Part shown: one piece after another, positions 8,129 to 16,105 of the stretch
How the letters are laid out: every line of letters starts with the position of its first letter
Numbering within the stretch: position 1 is the first letter of the stretch
Assembly: GCF_002929305.1 (NCBI RefSeq)
Contig: NZ_PJIO01000001.1
Span: forward strand, 310,001 to 374,000
Reading direction: 5' to 3'
Length of the DNA stretch: 64,000 nucleotides
DNA from: Arthrobacter sp. GMC3
GTDB lineage: Bacteria > Actinomycetota > Actinomycetes > Actinomycetales > Micrococcaceae
The notes under the pieces: model-generated
Told to the model about the DNA's origin: nothing
The model's database searches: none
Seen by the model: only the letters and a program-made list of their open reading frames with translations
Position numbers and translations under genes: made by a program

Positions 8129-9118
8129 TCATGCGAAGTCTTTGCGGGTATGCAGCTCACCGCGGAGCGACCGACCAGCCAAGTTTTGCGGATCGTGCCA
8201 CCCTCCGCGCACCAGCATTCGCGCAACTTTGGTGACCACCACTAGCGCTCCGTTCGCCATGTCGTTGTTGTTCAGAAGTACCTGGTGCCATCCCAGTGAT
8301 CCGGTGATGAAGTCTCTGTCGTGATCCTTGGACTGTTGGGCCGCGCTGAAATGATGAAGGCCGTCATATTCGGCGCAGGTGCGGTACTTCCGGCAGACCA
8401 GATCAGGGGCGACCATACCTTTGCCGTCGCTGTTCACGAGCTCAATATTGCAGTCAAAATTGGGCAGCGAGGACCGGCCAAGCAACAACCGAAGCCTAGT
8501 CTCCGGAGGTGAATCTGAACAAACCCGAACCAGCTCCATGGCGGCACGCAATTTGCGCATGCCGCGCATTCCGGCGTGCTGGGCGATGAAGTCATTGAGC
8601 GTATTGAGTTCTACCATGGCAATTTTGGCGGGAGTGAAGCTGTAATGATGGGCGCAAACTATCTGGTCGGCAACCACCACAAGTTCCTCGACGCTGAGTA
8701 GTGGGGCCATATCGAGCAATGTTCGCTGCACAGAAGTGACGGGGACACCGTCAGTGATGACTACATCGCCCCGACCCAGCAGCAGTTCGTGGCCAATGAC
8801 ATGTTTGCGCTGGGGGCGGCACGTCCCCATGCCACTCGACAGGTGCAAGTCTTGCTCATTCTCAAACCGCCGCGGGAGGTACAGTCCGTGGATTGTGGCG
8901 GCGGTACTGTGGCTGACCACGCTTGCTGGCGTCACGCGAATGTGCGCCCGGCAGTTTTCGAGCAGGCTGAAGGGGACAGCGCTGGGCAGGCGAATTTCCC
9001 GGCTGGGTGTCCATAAATCAGCTGCGCGGGTTCTTGAACGGCCCAGTCCAGCGTTGCGCGCCTGCGTCAGGGTGAAGGGCTGACTGAGCTGCCAGGGGAG
9101 AGGCTGTGGTTTTCGCAT
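8129..9118 (-). CDS. DUF559-like endonuclease-fold protein with AbiEi-like N-terminal region
   Basis: Protein of 329 aa from ATG 9118. The N-terminal two thirds resemble the AbiEi-type antitoxin region common in actinobacterial orphans: a helix-turn-helix-like start (FTLTQARNAGLGRSRTRAADL), then VVSHSTAATIHGLYLP, and VTSVQRTLLDMAP. The C-terminal part from about residue 225 has the Vsr/DUF559 nuclease pattern PETRLRLLLGR, APDLVCRKYRTCAEYDGLHH and DHDRDFITGSLGWHQVLL, with the acidic pair and lysine expected of a PD-(D/E)xK site. No partner toxin gene is adjacent and the function is unknown. It is flanked by REP-like copies on both sides. Confidence 0.78.
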   Translation of the reverse strand: MRKPQPLPWQLSQPFTLTQARNAGLGRSRTRAADLWTPSREIRLPSAVPFSLLENCRAHIRVTPASVVSHSTAATIHGLYLPRRFENEQDLHLSSGMGTCRPQRKHVIGHELLLGRGDVVITDGVPVTSVQRTLLDMAPLLSVEELVVVADQIVCAHHYSFTPAKIAMVELNTLNDFIAQHAGMRGMRKLRAAMELVRVCSDSPPETRLRLLLGRSSLPNFDCNIELVNSDGKGMVAPDLVCRKYRTCAEYDGLHHFSAAQQSKDHDRDFITGSLGWHQVLLNNNDMANGALVVVTKVARMLVRGGWHDPQNLAGRSLRGELHTRKDFA

Positions 9119-9200
9119 AGTCCCATTGGCGCCCAAAAGTGCAGCCGATGGGGGCGAAAATGATCCGAAGTGTGAAATCTGTGGATAAGAGTGCCCGTGA

Positions 9201-9250
9201 CCCGTGAGCTATGGCGGTTTAGTTGAGCCTAAGCCGCCATAGCTCACGGC
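9201..9250. repeat. REP-like palindromic element, copy 3
   Basis: The longest pairing of the three copies: CCCGTGAGCTATGGCGGTTT pairs with the arm that contains AAGCCGCCATAGCTCACGG, leaving a loop of only a few bases. The variable pair is C-G. It lies between the 5' end of the DUF559-like gene and the 3' end of pucR. Confidence 0.84.
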
Positions 9251-9278
9251 TCGGCACGGGCTGCGGGGTGGGCGGTGC

Positions 9279-10742
9279 CTATGCCGGCGGGGACAGTCTG
9301 CGCACGGCCAAGGCCAGCCATAACTGGACCCTGTCGGGGGTCACCGCCGGGTCGTAGCCTGTCAGCTCGGCGATTTGCGTGAGTCGGTAGCGGACAGTGT
9401 TCCTGTGCAAGGTCAGTGCGTCGGCAACGGAGGCCACCGAGCCATTTAGCCTCAGGTAGGTCTCCAGTGTCTCCACCAGCTCGGCGCCGTGGGCGGAGTC
9501 AAAGGCAAGCAACGGCCCCAACGCCTCGGCGGCCATGTCAGCCATGGGCACATCTTCACTGGCCAGCAGCAAGGAGGTCAGGCTCAATCGCTCGGGAACG
9601 TTCACGTCCAGGCCGCGGGTGGCTGCTTCCCGGGCCTCAAAGTAGCTCCAGCGCAGCCCATTGGCTTGAGAATAGGCTCCACCGATGCCCACCGCAGCGG
9701 TGATGCCGACGTCGTGCATCTGGCGGCTCAACGCCCGGCCAAGGACCGCGGGATCACCCAACTGTGCCGGGACCACCAGCAGTAGTTCGTTGCGCCCTTC
9801 GGTTGTCATGACGGCCGCGACGGCGTTTTCCAGTTCGGTGGGAAGTGTCATGGTCGCCAGGGTTGCGAATTTGTCCTCGTCGGCGCTGACCAGCAGGACC
9901 ATGTTTTTGGTGCCGGGGTTGATGGTCAAATTCTCCAGCCTGGAACTGGCATCCACCGCCGACAGGGTTCCGCGCACGATGTCGGAAATAACTGCTCCCG
10001 CCATCTGGCGCGCGCTCTGGCGGCGTTGGATGAGGTTGTTGAGTTCAATGCTGATCAGACCGCGTGCGTAGTCAATGATGCCGTCGTCGTGGAATGGTTT
10101 GCGCAGCCAGAGAGTGCTGGCGTCGCGTTTTCCTGTGGAGAGTGCGACGGCGTGCCAGTCGTCGTCGTGGGGAGTGTGGAGAGTGTGGGGGCCGCTCGGG
10201 GAGGTGGAGAACACTTCGCCGCCGTACTGGGTGATGGCCAGATCCGCGCCCACCATGGACGCCAGTTTGCGCAGCAGTGTGGGCAATCCGCCGCCTGCTA
10301 GTAGTGCGCGGGCAAGGACCTGGTGTTCGCGTAGTAGCCGTTCGAGCTTGGCATAGTGGTCTGAGGATCGGGCGTCCGCTACGAGTTTTCCGATGGCGAT
10401 GAAGGGGGTGCTGTACGGCACCTCGACAATGGGCACGGCCCAGCGGTTAGCCTCGGCAATGAGTGCCGGCGGCACGGCCTGGTGCTCAAAGCCAATGCCA
10501 AAGCCGATGCCGACGGCGCCCGCCCGCCTGATCTGGCGAACGAAGGAGCGCTGGGCGTCGGCGGTGCCCTGCCGGGCCCCGGTGGTCAGGACCAGCTCGC
10601 CGCCGCTCAGGAACGCCTGCGGGTTTTCCAGCTCCGTCACGGCCACCCAATCGATGGGGGTGGTTAGCGGTGTCCGGGTGGAACCCATGTTCTTCAGGTT
10701 CAGCGTGGGGACGCCCATCAAGTCAGCCAGGGAAAGTGCCAT
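9279..10742 (-). CDS. PucR-family transcriptional regulator
   Basis: Regulator of 487 aa. The N-terminal PucR domain is recognised by DWVAVTELENPQAFLSGGEL and LVLTTGARQG. A central GGDEF-like/GAF-like region follows, and a C-terminal PucR helix-turn-helix closes the protein (VASVADALTLHRNTVRYRL). It is transcribed divergently from a gamma-aminobutyraldehyde dehydrogenase and a GABA transaminase, so it most likely controls polyamine or GABA catabolism, as PucR-type activators commonly do for nitrogen compounds next door. The start ATG 10742 overlaps a small palindrome. Confidence 0.9.
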   Translation of the reverse strand: MALSLADLMGVPTLNLKNMGSTRTPLTTPIDWVAVTELENPQAFLSGGELVLTTGARQGTADAQRSFVRQIRRAGAVGIGFGIGFEHQAVPPALIAEANRWAVPIVEVPYSTPFIAIGKLVADARSSDHYAKLERLLREHQVLARALLAGGGLPTLLRKLASMVGADLAITQYGGEVFSTSPSGPHTLHTPHDDDWHAVALSTGKRDASTLWLRKPFHDDGIIDYARGLISIELNNLIQRRQSARQMAGAVISDIVRGTLSAVDASSRLENLTINPGTKNMVLLVSADEDKFATLATMTLPTELENAVAAVMTTEGRNELLLVVPAQLGDPAVLGRALSRQMHDVGITAAVGIGGAYSQANGLRWSYFEAREAATRGLDVNVPERLSLTSLLLASEDVPMADMAAEALGPLLAFDSAHGAELVETLETYLRLNGSVASVADALTLHRNTVRYRLTQIAELTGYDPAVTPDRVQLWLALAVRRLSPPA

Positions 10743-10762
10743 GCGTTAACTATACAAACGCA
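10742..10762. promoter_or_regulatory. Small inverted repeat at the pucR start
   Basis: TGCGTT (10742-10747) is mirrored by AACGCA (10757-10762) with TATAC between. On the minus strand this places TATAGT close to the pucR start as a possible -10 box. It may be an autoregulatory site; evidence is weak. Confidence 0.3.
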
Positions 10763-10883
10763 CTACAAGTCGGGGGCGCGGTGGTGCAAAAGGCTATTCT
10801 CTGCGGGCAAGTGTGGGGCTTAGGATCTGCATAGGCGGTAGTCCGCCGCACCATCCGCATCGAGCTAAAGAGGCAAGAACACT

Positions 10884-12314
10884 GTGGTCCAAACCTTGCA
10901 GAACTTCATCAACGGTGAATTCGTTCCGGTAACCGGCACAGATTCCTTGGATATCATCAACCCCACGAATGGGGAAGTTGTGGCCAAGGCGCCGGTCTCA
11001 AGCCAAGCCGATGTGGATGCGGCCATGAGCGCCGCCGCTACAGCATTCAAGACCTGGAAGCGGGCCACCCCGGGACAGCGCCAAAGCGTTCTGCTTAAGC
11101 TGGCCGACGCCATCGAAGCCCGCTCCGATGAGATCGTTGATGCCCAGCACCGCAACACCGGCCAGGTCAAGGGCATGATCGCCTCGGAGGAAGTTGCTGC
11201 CGGCGCCGACCAGCTGCGCTTCTTCGCCGGTGCCGCACGGCTACTCGAGGGCCGCTCAGCTGGCGAGTACATGGAGAATTTCACCTCCTATGTACGCCGC
11301 GAGCCCGTGGGTGTTATTGCCCAGGTGACCCCGTGGAACTACCCGTTCTTGATGATGATCTGGAAGATCGGTCCGGCCTTGGCGGCCGGCAACGTGGTGG
11401 TCCTGAAGCCCAGCGACACCACCCCGGAAAGCACACTTGTGTTTGCTGACATCGCCAAGGACATCGTCCCGGCCGGTGTCCTGAACTTCGTGTTGGGTAA
11501 CGGTGCCACGGGCGCCGCGTTGGTGGATCACAAGACCCCCGCCATGGTGTCGATCACCGGCTCCGTCCGCGCCGGCATCGCCGTCGCCACCGGTGCTGCA
11601 AAGGGCCTCAAGCGTGCCCACCTTGAACTCGGTGGCAAGGCCCCCGCCATCGTCTTCGCCGATGCTGACCTTGGCACCACCGCGCAGTCGATCGCCGAGT
11701 TCTCCTTCTTCAATGCAGGCCAGGACTGCACCGCCATCACCCGCGTGCTCGTGGAGGAGTCGGCCCATGATGAGTTCCTAGCCGCTCTGGCCACAGCCAC
11801 AAAGGGCCTGGAAACCGGTCATGAAGACGACTCCCTGAACTACTTTGGCCCCTTGAACAACATCAACCACTTCAACGCGGTCAGCGCAGTCGTGGAGAAC
11901 ATTCCCGCCTACGCCACAGTGGTCACCGGTGGAAAGCGCGCCGGCGAGAAGGGCTTCTTCTACGAGGCCACCGTGGTGGACGGCGTGAAGCAGACTGATG
12001 ACATCGTGCAGCAGGAAACGTTCGGTCCGGTCATCACGGTCCAGACCTTCAAGACCGAGGAAGAAGCCGTGGAAATGGCCAACGACGTGGAGTACGCCCT
12101 GGCCTCCAGCGTGTGGACCTCCAACCACGGCGTGGCCATGCGCGTCTCCCGCGACCTGGACTTTGGCGCCGTCTGGATCAACACCCACATCATGTTGACC
12201 GCAGAAATGCCCCACGGCGGATTCAAGCAGTCCGGCTACGGCAAGGATCTTTCCATGTACGGCGTCGAAGATTACACCCGTATCAAGCACGTCATGAGCA
12301 ACCTCGACGCATAG
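10884..12314 (+). CDS. Gamma-aminobutyraldehyde dehydrogenase (aldehyde dehydrogenase family)
   Basis: NAD(P)-dependent aldehyde dehydrogenase of 476 aa from GTG 10884 (AGAGG upstream). It converts 4-aminobutanal from putrescine into GABA. Visible signatures are the cofactor block VTPWNYPFLM with VLKPSDTTPEST, the general-base motif LELGGKAPAIVF and the catalytic cysteine in FNAGQDCTAITRVLVEE. The C-terminal segment WINTHIMLTAEMPHGGFKQS and GYGKDLSMYGVEDYTRIKHV is characteristic of PatD/KauB enzymes rather than of succinate semialdehyde dehydrogenases. It is followed by the GABA transaminase and divergent from pucR. A different omega-amino aldehyde is possible. Confidence 0.88.
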   Translation: MVQTLQNFINGEFVPVTGTDSLDIINPTNGEVVAKAPVSSQADVDAAMSAAATAFKTWKRATPGQRQSVLLKLADAIEARSDEIVDAQHRNTGQVKGMIASEEVAAGADQLRFFAGAARLLEGRSAGEYMENFTSYVRREPVGVIAQVTPWNYPFLMMIWKIGPALAAGNVVVLKPSDTTPESTLVFADIAKDIVPAGVLNFVLGNGATGAALVDHKTPAMVSITGSVRAGIAVATGAAKGLKRAHLELGGKAPAIVFADADLGTTAQSIAEFSFFNAGQDCTAITRVLVEESAHDEFLAALATATKGLETGHEDDSLNYFGPLNNINHFNAVSAVVENIPAYATVVTGGKRAGEKGFFYEATVVDGVKQTDDIVQQETFGPVITVQTFKTEEEAVEMANDVEYALASSVWTSNHGVAMRVSRDLDFGAVWINTHIMLTAEMPHGGFKQSGYGKDLSMYGVEDYTRIKHVMSNLDA

Positions 12315-12388
12315 CCATCACCACGGCGGCACCCGGATGGGAGCGCCGTCCCACAGTATTTCGCAATCCCATTTTGAAAGGACTTTTC

Positions 12389-13750
12389 ATGTCTGAAATT
12401 ACCTACCGTCTTGAGCAAAAACGGCACCTCACTGGCGCCTTCCCGGGCCCGAAGTCCGCAGCGTTGGACGCCCGCCGCAAGGCAGTGGTCGCCGCCGGAG
12501 TCGCCTCCAGCGTGCCGGTCTACGTAGCCGACGCCGACGGCGGCATCATCACCGACGTTGACGGCAACTCCTTCATCGACCTGGGTTCCGGCATCGCCGT
12601 TACCAGCGTTGGCGCCTCGGACGCCAACGTGGTGGACGCCGTGCGCGAGCAGGTTGGCCACTTCACCCACACCTGTTTCATGGTCACCCCTTACGAAAGC
12701 TATGTGGCAGTCGCCGAGGAGCTGAACGCACTTACTCCCGGTACTCACGAGAAGCGCACGGTGCTGTTCAACTCCGGCGCAGAAGCCGTTGAGAATGCCG
12801 TCAAGGTGGCCCGCCTGGCCACAGGCCGGGACGCCATTGTGGCCTTCGATCACGCCTACCACGGCCGCACCAATCTGACCATGGCGCTGACCGCCAAGGC
12901 CATGCCGTACAAGACCAACTTTGGTCCGTTCGCGCCGGAGATCTACCGCGTGCCGATGAGCTACCCGTACCGCGAAGAGGCCGACATCAAGGGTGAGGAG
13001 GCAGCACGCCGCGCCATCACCATGATCGAGAAGCAGATTGGCGCCTCCTCGGTGGCCGCCATCCTGATCGAACCTATCCAGGGCGAGGGCGGCTTCATTG
13101 TCCCGGCCGACGGATTCCTGCCCACCTTGGCCGCCTGGGCCAAGGAAAACGGCGTGGTTTTCATCGCCGACGAGGTCCAGTCCGGCTTCTGCCGCACCGG
13201 CGAGTGGTTCGCCTCCCAGCACGAAGGCGTTGTCCCGGACATCATCACCATGGCCAAGGGCATTGGCGGTGGCTTGCCGCTGAGCGCCATCACCGGCCGC
13301 GCCGACCTCATGGACGCCGTGCACCCCGGTGGCCTCGGTGGCACCTACGGTGGCAACCCGGTTGCCTGCGCCGCGGCACTGGCTGCCATCAAGACCATGA
13401 AGGAGCACGACCTCAACGGCCGTGCCCAGAACATTGAAAAGATCGTCACCGACCGTTTCACTGCGCTTGTTGACGAACTAGGTACAAACGGCATCATCGG
13501 CGAAATCCGCGGACGCGGGGCCATGATGGCCATTGAACTGGTCAAGCCGGGCACGGCCGCCACCACCAAGGAAGTGAACGCGGAGGCCGCCAAGGCCATC
13601 GCCGGTGCCTGCCTGCAGGCTGGCGTCGTCATCCTGACCTGCGGCACCTACGGCAACGTCATCCGCTTGCTGCCCCCGCTTGTCATCAGCGACGAACTGC
13701 TCAATGACGGCTTGGACGTTCTCTGCGAAGCCATCCGCGCCGCAGTCTAA
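12389..13750 (+). CDS. gabT: 4-aminobutyrate--2-oxoglutarate transaminase
   Basis: Class III PLP-dependent aminotransferase of 453 aa. It transfers the amino group of GABA to 2-oxoglutarate and yields succinate semialdehyde. ATG 12389 has a good GAAAGGA site 8 bases upstream; reading further upstream would run into the preceding gene. Motifs: LFNSGAEAVENAVKVAR (phosphate binding), FDHAYHGRTNLTMALT, FIADEVQSGFCRTGEWF (PLP aspartate) and ITMAKGIGGGLPLSAI with the Schiff-base lysine. It directly follows the aminobutyraldehyde dehydrogenase, completing putrescine to succinate semialdehyde. No succinate semialdehyde dehydrogenase is present nearby. Confidence 0.94.
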   Translation: MSEITYRLEQKRHLTGAFPGPKSAALDARRKAVVAAGVASSVPVYVADADGGIITDVDGNSFIDLGSGIAVTSVGASDANVVDAVREQVGHFTHTCFMVTPYESYVAVAEELNALTPGTHEKRTVLFNSGAEAVENAVKVARLATGRDAIVAFDHAYHGRTNLTMALTAKAMPYKTNFGPFAPEIYRVPMSYPYREEADIKGEEAARRAITMIEKQIGASSVAAILIEPIQGEGGFIVPADGFLPTLAAWAKENGVVFIADEVQSGFCRTGEWFASQHEGVVPDIITMAKGIGGGLPLSAITGRADLMDAVHPGGLGGTYGGNPVACAAALAAIKTMKEHDLNGRAQNIEKIVTDRFTALVDELGTNGIIGEIRGRGAMMAIELVKPGTAATTKEVNAEAAKAIAGACLQAGVVILTCGTYGNVIRLLPPLVISDELLNDGLDVLCEAIRAAV

Positions 13751-13786
13751 TTGAATCACCGCAACCTCCCACCGCCTTGGGAGGTC

Positions 13787-13832
13787 GAAACGGTCTTTTG
13801 AGGTTGATTTATCAGCCTCGAAAGACCGTTTC
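13787..13832 (+). terminator. Hairpin after gabT
   Basis: GAAACGGTCTTTTGAGG pairs with CCTCGAAAGACCGTTTC (one wobble) around a 12-base loop, 36 bases after the gabT stop. A smaller CCTCCC/GGGAGG hairpin precedes it at about 13765. This is a likely terminator of the GABA operon. Confidence 0.75.
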
Positions 13833-13915
13833 TGCGTCCTGGCCGCTTGCGTCGGGGCATTGGGTAGGCTGAGATGAATACGGTGGCGCAGATGCCACAG
13901 GATTTGGGGGCTTGG

Positions 13916-15016
13916 ATGAAGAACAGCGAATTTGACGAGCGGTATCCTGCCATTTTTCAGCCAGGTGGCGACGAACATGTGCGGACTGCCGTGCCGCCAG
14001 CACCTGCTTCGATGAAGCCGCGGGAGTCCGCAGTGGCCGTCCCAACTCGGCGAAATCCTGTGCTGGAACCCGCCAGCCTCGACCCGAAAAGCTTTTCGGA
14101 AAACCAGCCAACGGCGCCGGACTCGGACACGTCCGCAGATGAAGCCACTATGGTCGCCTCCGTCGCCGCGGATTCCGCCCCATGTCCGGCCTGGCGCTGG
14201 CTCATCCCCGGGGGATTCGCACTATTGCTGCTCGTGGCTGGCGTGTTCTGTCTGGGTGCACAGTATTGGGTTCCTGCGTCGCTGGAGATTGATCCGTCGA
14301 AGTTCCATGGGCTCAACGTGCAGCCGTGGGGCTTGTTTGTCTACCAAGCTGCGCCGTTCCTGCTCGGTGGCGGCGCTGGCATCCTCGGCGGGATGCTCTT
14401 TTTGGCGTCGCGGCGCTGGGCGGCGCGTGAAACCGTCCTGCGCACCGCCTTCGGTTTGTTCGCGCTCGCTGTCGGCGTGGCTGGCTGGGTGACGAACTTT
14501 GCTCTGGTGTTCTTCCCAGAGGCGAGCTATATGCGGACCGCGGACTACAACGCGGCACCGCAGCCTGCACCCCTGGCCTATGTGCTCATGTCATGTGGAA
14601 TCTGGCTGCTGTGCTTGGCACTGCTGATGCTAGCCGTCTTGTTCGTGGTGCCTCGCCGCTGGCGGCACGTATGGCCCGACGCCGGCGACGGCACCAACCA
14701 GAACGTTCCCACGGACCGGGGACCGTCGGCAGGCCGCGGGCTGGTGTTTGGTGTCGCCGCAACGATCGCGTCAGTCTTCGCACTCTTTGCTCCCTACATG
14801 TTCCCAATGTCCACCGGCGTGCAGACCGTCCAGACGGCGGACGGCGGAACGTACAGCCAGCAGGCCTGGGCGGCCTTGGCCCAAGGACTCCTCGTACCAC
14901 TCATGCTTGCCGGGATGATCGTGTTGAGCTGGGCCTGTATCACCCTGGCGGTTACGCCCCGGCGGGTTTCCCCGCAGGAGCACACCACTAATGCTGAGGC
15001 TGATGCTTGGACGTAG
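13916..15016 (+). CDS. Membrane protein of the FDxRYPAxFQPGG family, paralogue 1 (function unknown)
   Basis: Family not recognised. ATG 13916 is chosen because GGGGG lies upstream and because it places the motif at the same short distance from the start as in paralogue 3; an in-frame ATG at 13874 is possible. The protein (366 aa) starts with EFDERYPAIFQPGG, has a Pro/Ser-rich disordered stretch of about 80 residues, then about six membrane helices. The first ends in GAQYWVPASL; the second includes APFLLGGGAG and FLASRR; VVPRRW follows the fourth. The tail is short and hydrophilic. It is adjacent to paralogue 2 and then a PL8 lyase; the third copy is at 37010-38011. Confidence 0.8.
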   Translation: MKNSEFDERYPAIFQPGGDEHVRTAVPPAPASMKPRESAVAVPTRRNPVLEPASLDPKSFSENQPTAPDSDTSADEATMVASVAADSAPCPAWRWLIPGGFALLLLVAGVFCLGAQYWVPASLEIDPSKFHGLNVQPWGLFVYQAAPFLLGGGAGILGGMLFLASRRWAARETVLRTAFGLFALAVGVAGWVTNFALVFFPEASYMRTADYNAAPQPAPLAYVLMSCGIWLLCLALLMLAVLFVVPRRWRHVWPDAGDGTNQNVPTDRGPSAGRGLVFGVAATIASVFALFAPYMFPMSTGVQTVQTADGGTYSQQAWAALAQGLLVPLMLAGMIVLSWACITLAVTPRRVSPQEHTTNAEADAWT

Positions 15017-15058
15017 ATAAGCTGGAACCATCATTGTCTTAGCGAAGGCTCACACAAT

Positions 15059-16105
15059 ATGGGGGATGGCTTGGAACACAAGGAATTTGATGCGCGGTAC
15101 CCGGCCATGTTCCAACCTGGCGGGGACGGGCTGGAAGTTGTTCAAGCCGGGCCCCAACGTGTGGTCAGCGATGCGGAACCAAACGTTTCTGACTTCCTTA
15201 CAGCCGAACCCGGAACCGTGAGGCCCGGTGCGGTATCGCCTGTCAGCACTGCACCCCGTCTCGCCACGGAGTCTGGTCACGTAGCGCGACCGTGGCCATT
15301 ATCCGCATGGATTGCCGGGTTTGGCGTAGTGCTAGCCACTCTAGTGGCAAGTTTTGTTTGCCTCATGATCCAACATTGGGTTCCTTCCTCCCGACTGTTT
15401 GACACGAGTAATCTCGTCGAGATGATCGCGACTCCTTGGGGATTTGTTGTCATCGGCGCAGCCGTGCCACTGCTGGTTGCCGGCTTGGCGCTTCTTGCTG
15501 CTCTACTGTTTCTGGCTTCACGGCAGCATCCCGTGAAGGAGAGGTTCTTCCGCAAGGCGACAGTCGTCGCGGGGCTGGTTGTCATGGGTGGCGCGTTTGT
15601 GAGCGTCGCGTTTCCATTCATGTCCCAGCGGCAAAATATGGAGCGAAACCTGAACTACAGTCCGGAGATTTTCACCATTCCCTGGACTCAGCTGGTCATT
15701 GCTGCAACACACCCGCTTCTCGTTTTGGGCTTGGCTATTCTCGTCGTTGTGTTGGTTATTGGTCCCTTGCATGAGTGGGTCAACGCCGAAACAGAATCCG
15801 GGCAGGTAGGCGCAGCCCTCCGGGGGAGGTCGTCTGCGACTGTTGCCTTTTCTGCTGGTATTCTCCTGGCCGGCGCCGGGGTCCTGGCCCTCTTCGCGCC
15901 ACGGATTTTCGCATCCTCGATGGCACCGACAAAGATTGAAATGGACGGAAGCTACTTATCGCTGCAAGCATGGCCAACGGTGCTGGTTGACGTGGCGCCT
16001 CCTGTATTGCTCGTAGGGTTTCTCACGCTGATGGGGGGAGCCCTAATTTTGATTTCCTCCCGAAACGCACTGCCGCGGGCCGCCTACGAAGACGCCGCCG
16101 CATGA
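15059..16105 (+). CDS. Membrane protein of the FDxRYPAxFQPGG family, paralogue 2 (function unknown)
   Basis: A protein of 348 aa with EFDARYPAMFQPGG at residues 9-22. A soluble linker follows, then about six membrane helices with conserved pieces (IQHWVPSSRL, AVPLLVAGLALLAALLFLAS). It starts 43 bases after paralogue 1. Its TGA overlaps the ATG of the PL8 lyase gene (ATGA at 16102), which suggests translational coupling of a membrane protein of unknown role with a polysaccharide lyase. Sequence divergence from paralogue 1 is considerable, so the pair is not a recent duplication. Confidence 0.8.
   Translation: MGDGLEHKEFDARYPAMFQPGGDGLEVVQAGPQRVVSDAEPNVSDFLTAEPGTVRPGAVSPVSTAPRLATESGHVARPWPLSAWIAGFGVVLATLVASFVCLMIQHWVPSSRLFDTSNLVEMIATPWGFVVIGAAVPLLVAGLALLAALLFLASRQHPVKERFFRKATVVAGLVVMGGAFVSVAFPFMSQRQNMERNLNYSPEIFTIPWTQLVIAATHPLLVLGLAILVVVLVIGPLHEWVNAETESGQVGAALRGRSSATVAFSAGILLAGAGVLALFAPRIFASSMAPTKIEMDGSYLSLQAWPTVLVDVAPPVLLVGFLTLMGGALILISSRNALPRAAYEDAAA

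Noticed and set aside
12272..13408. A 378-codon frame antisense to gabT
   Set aside because: gabT is complete and has all PLP-binding motifs; the reverse frame is a codon-bias artefact.
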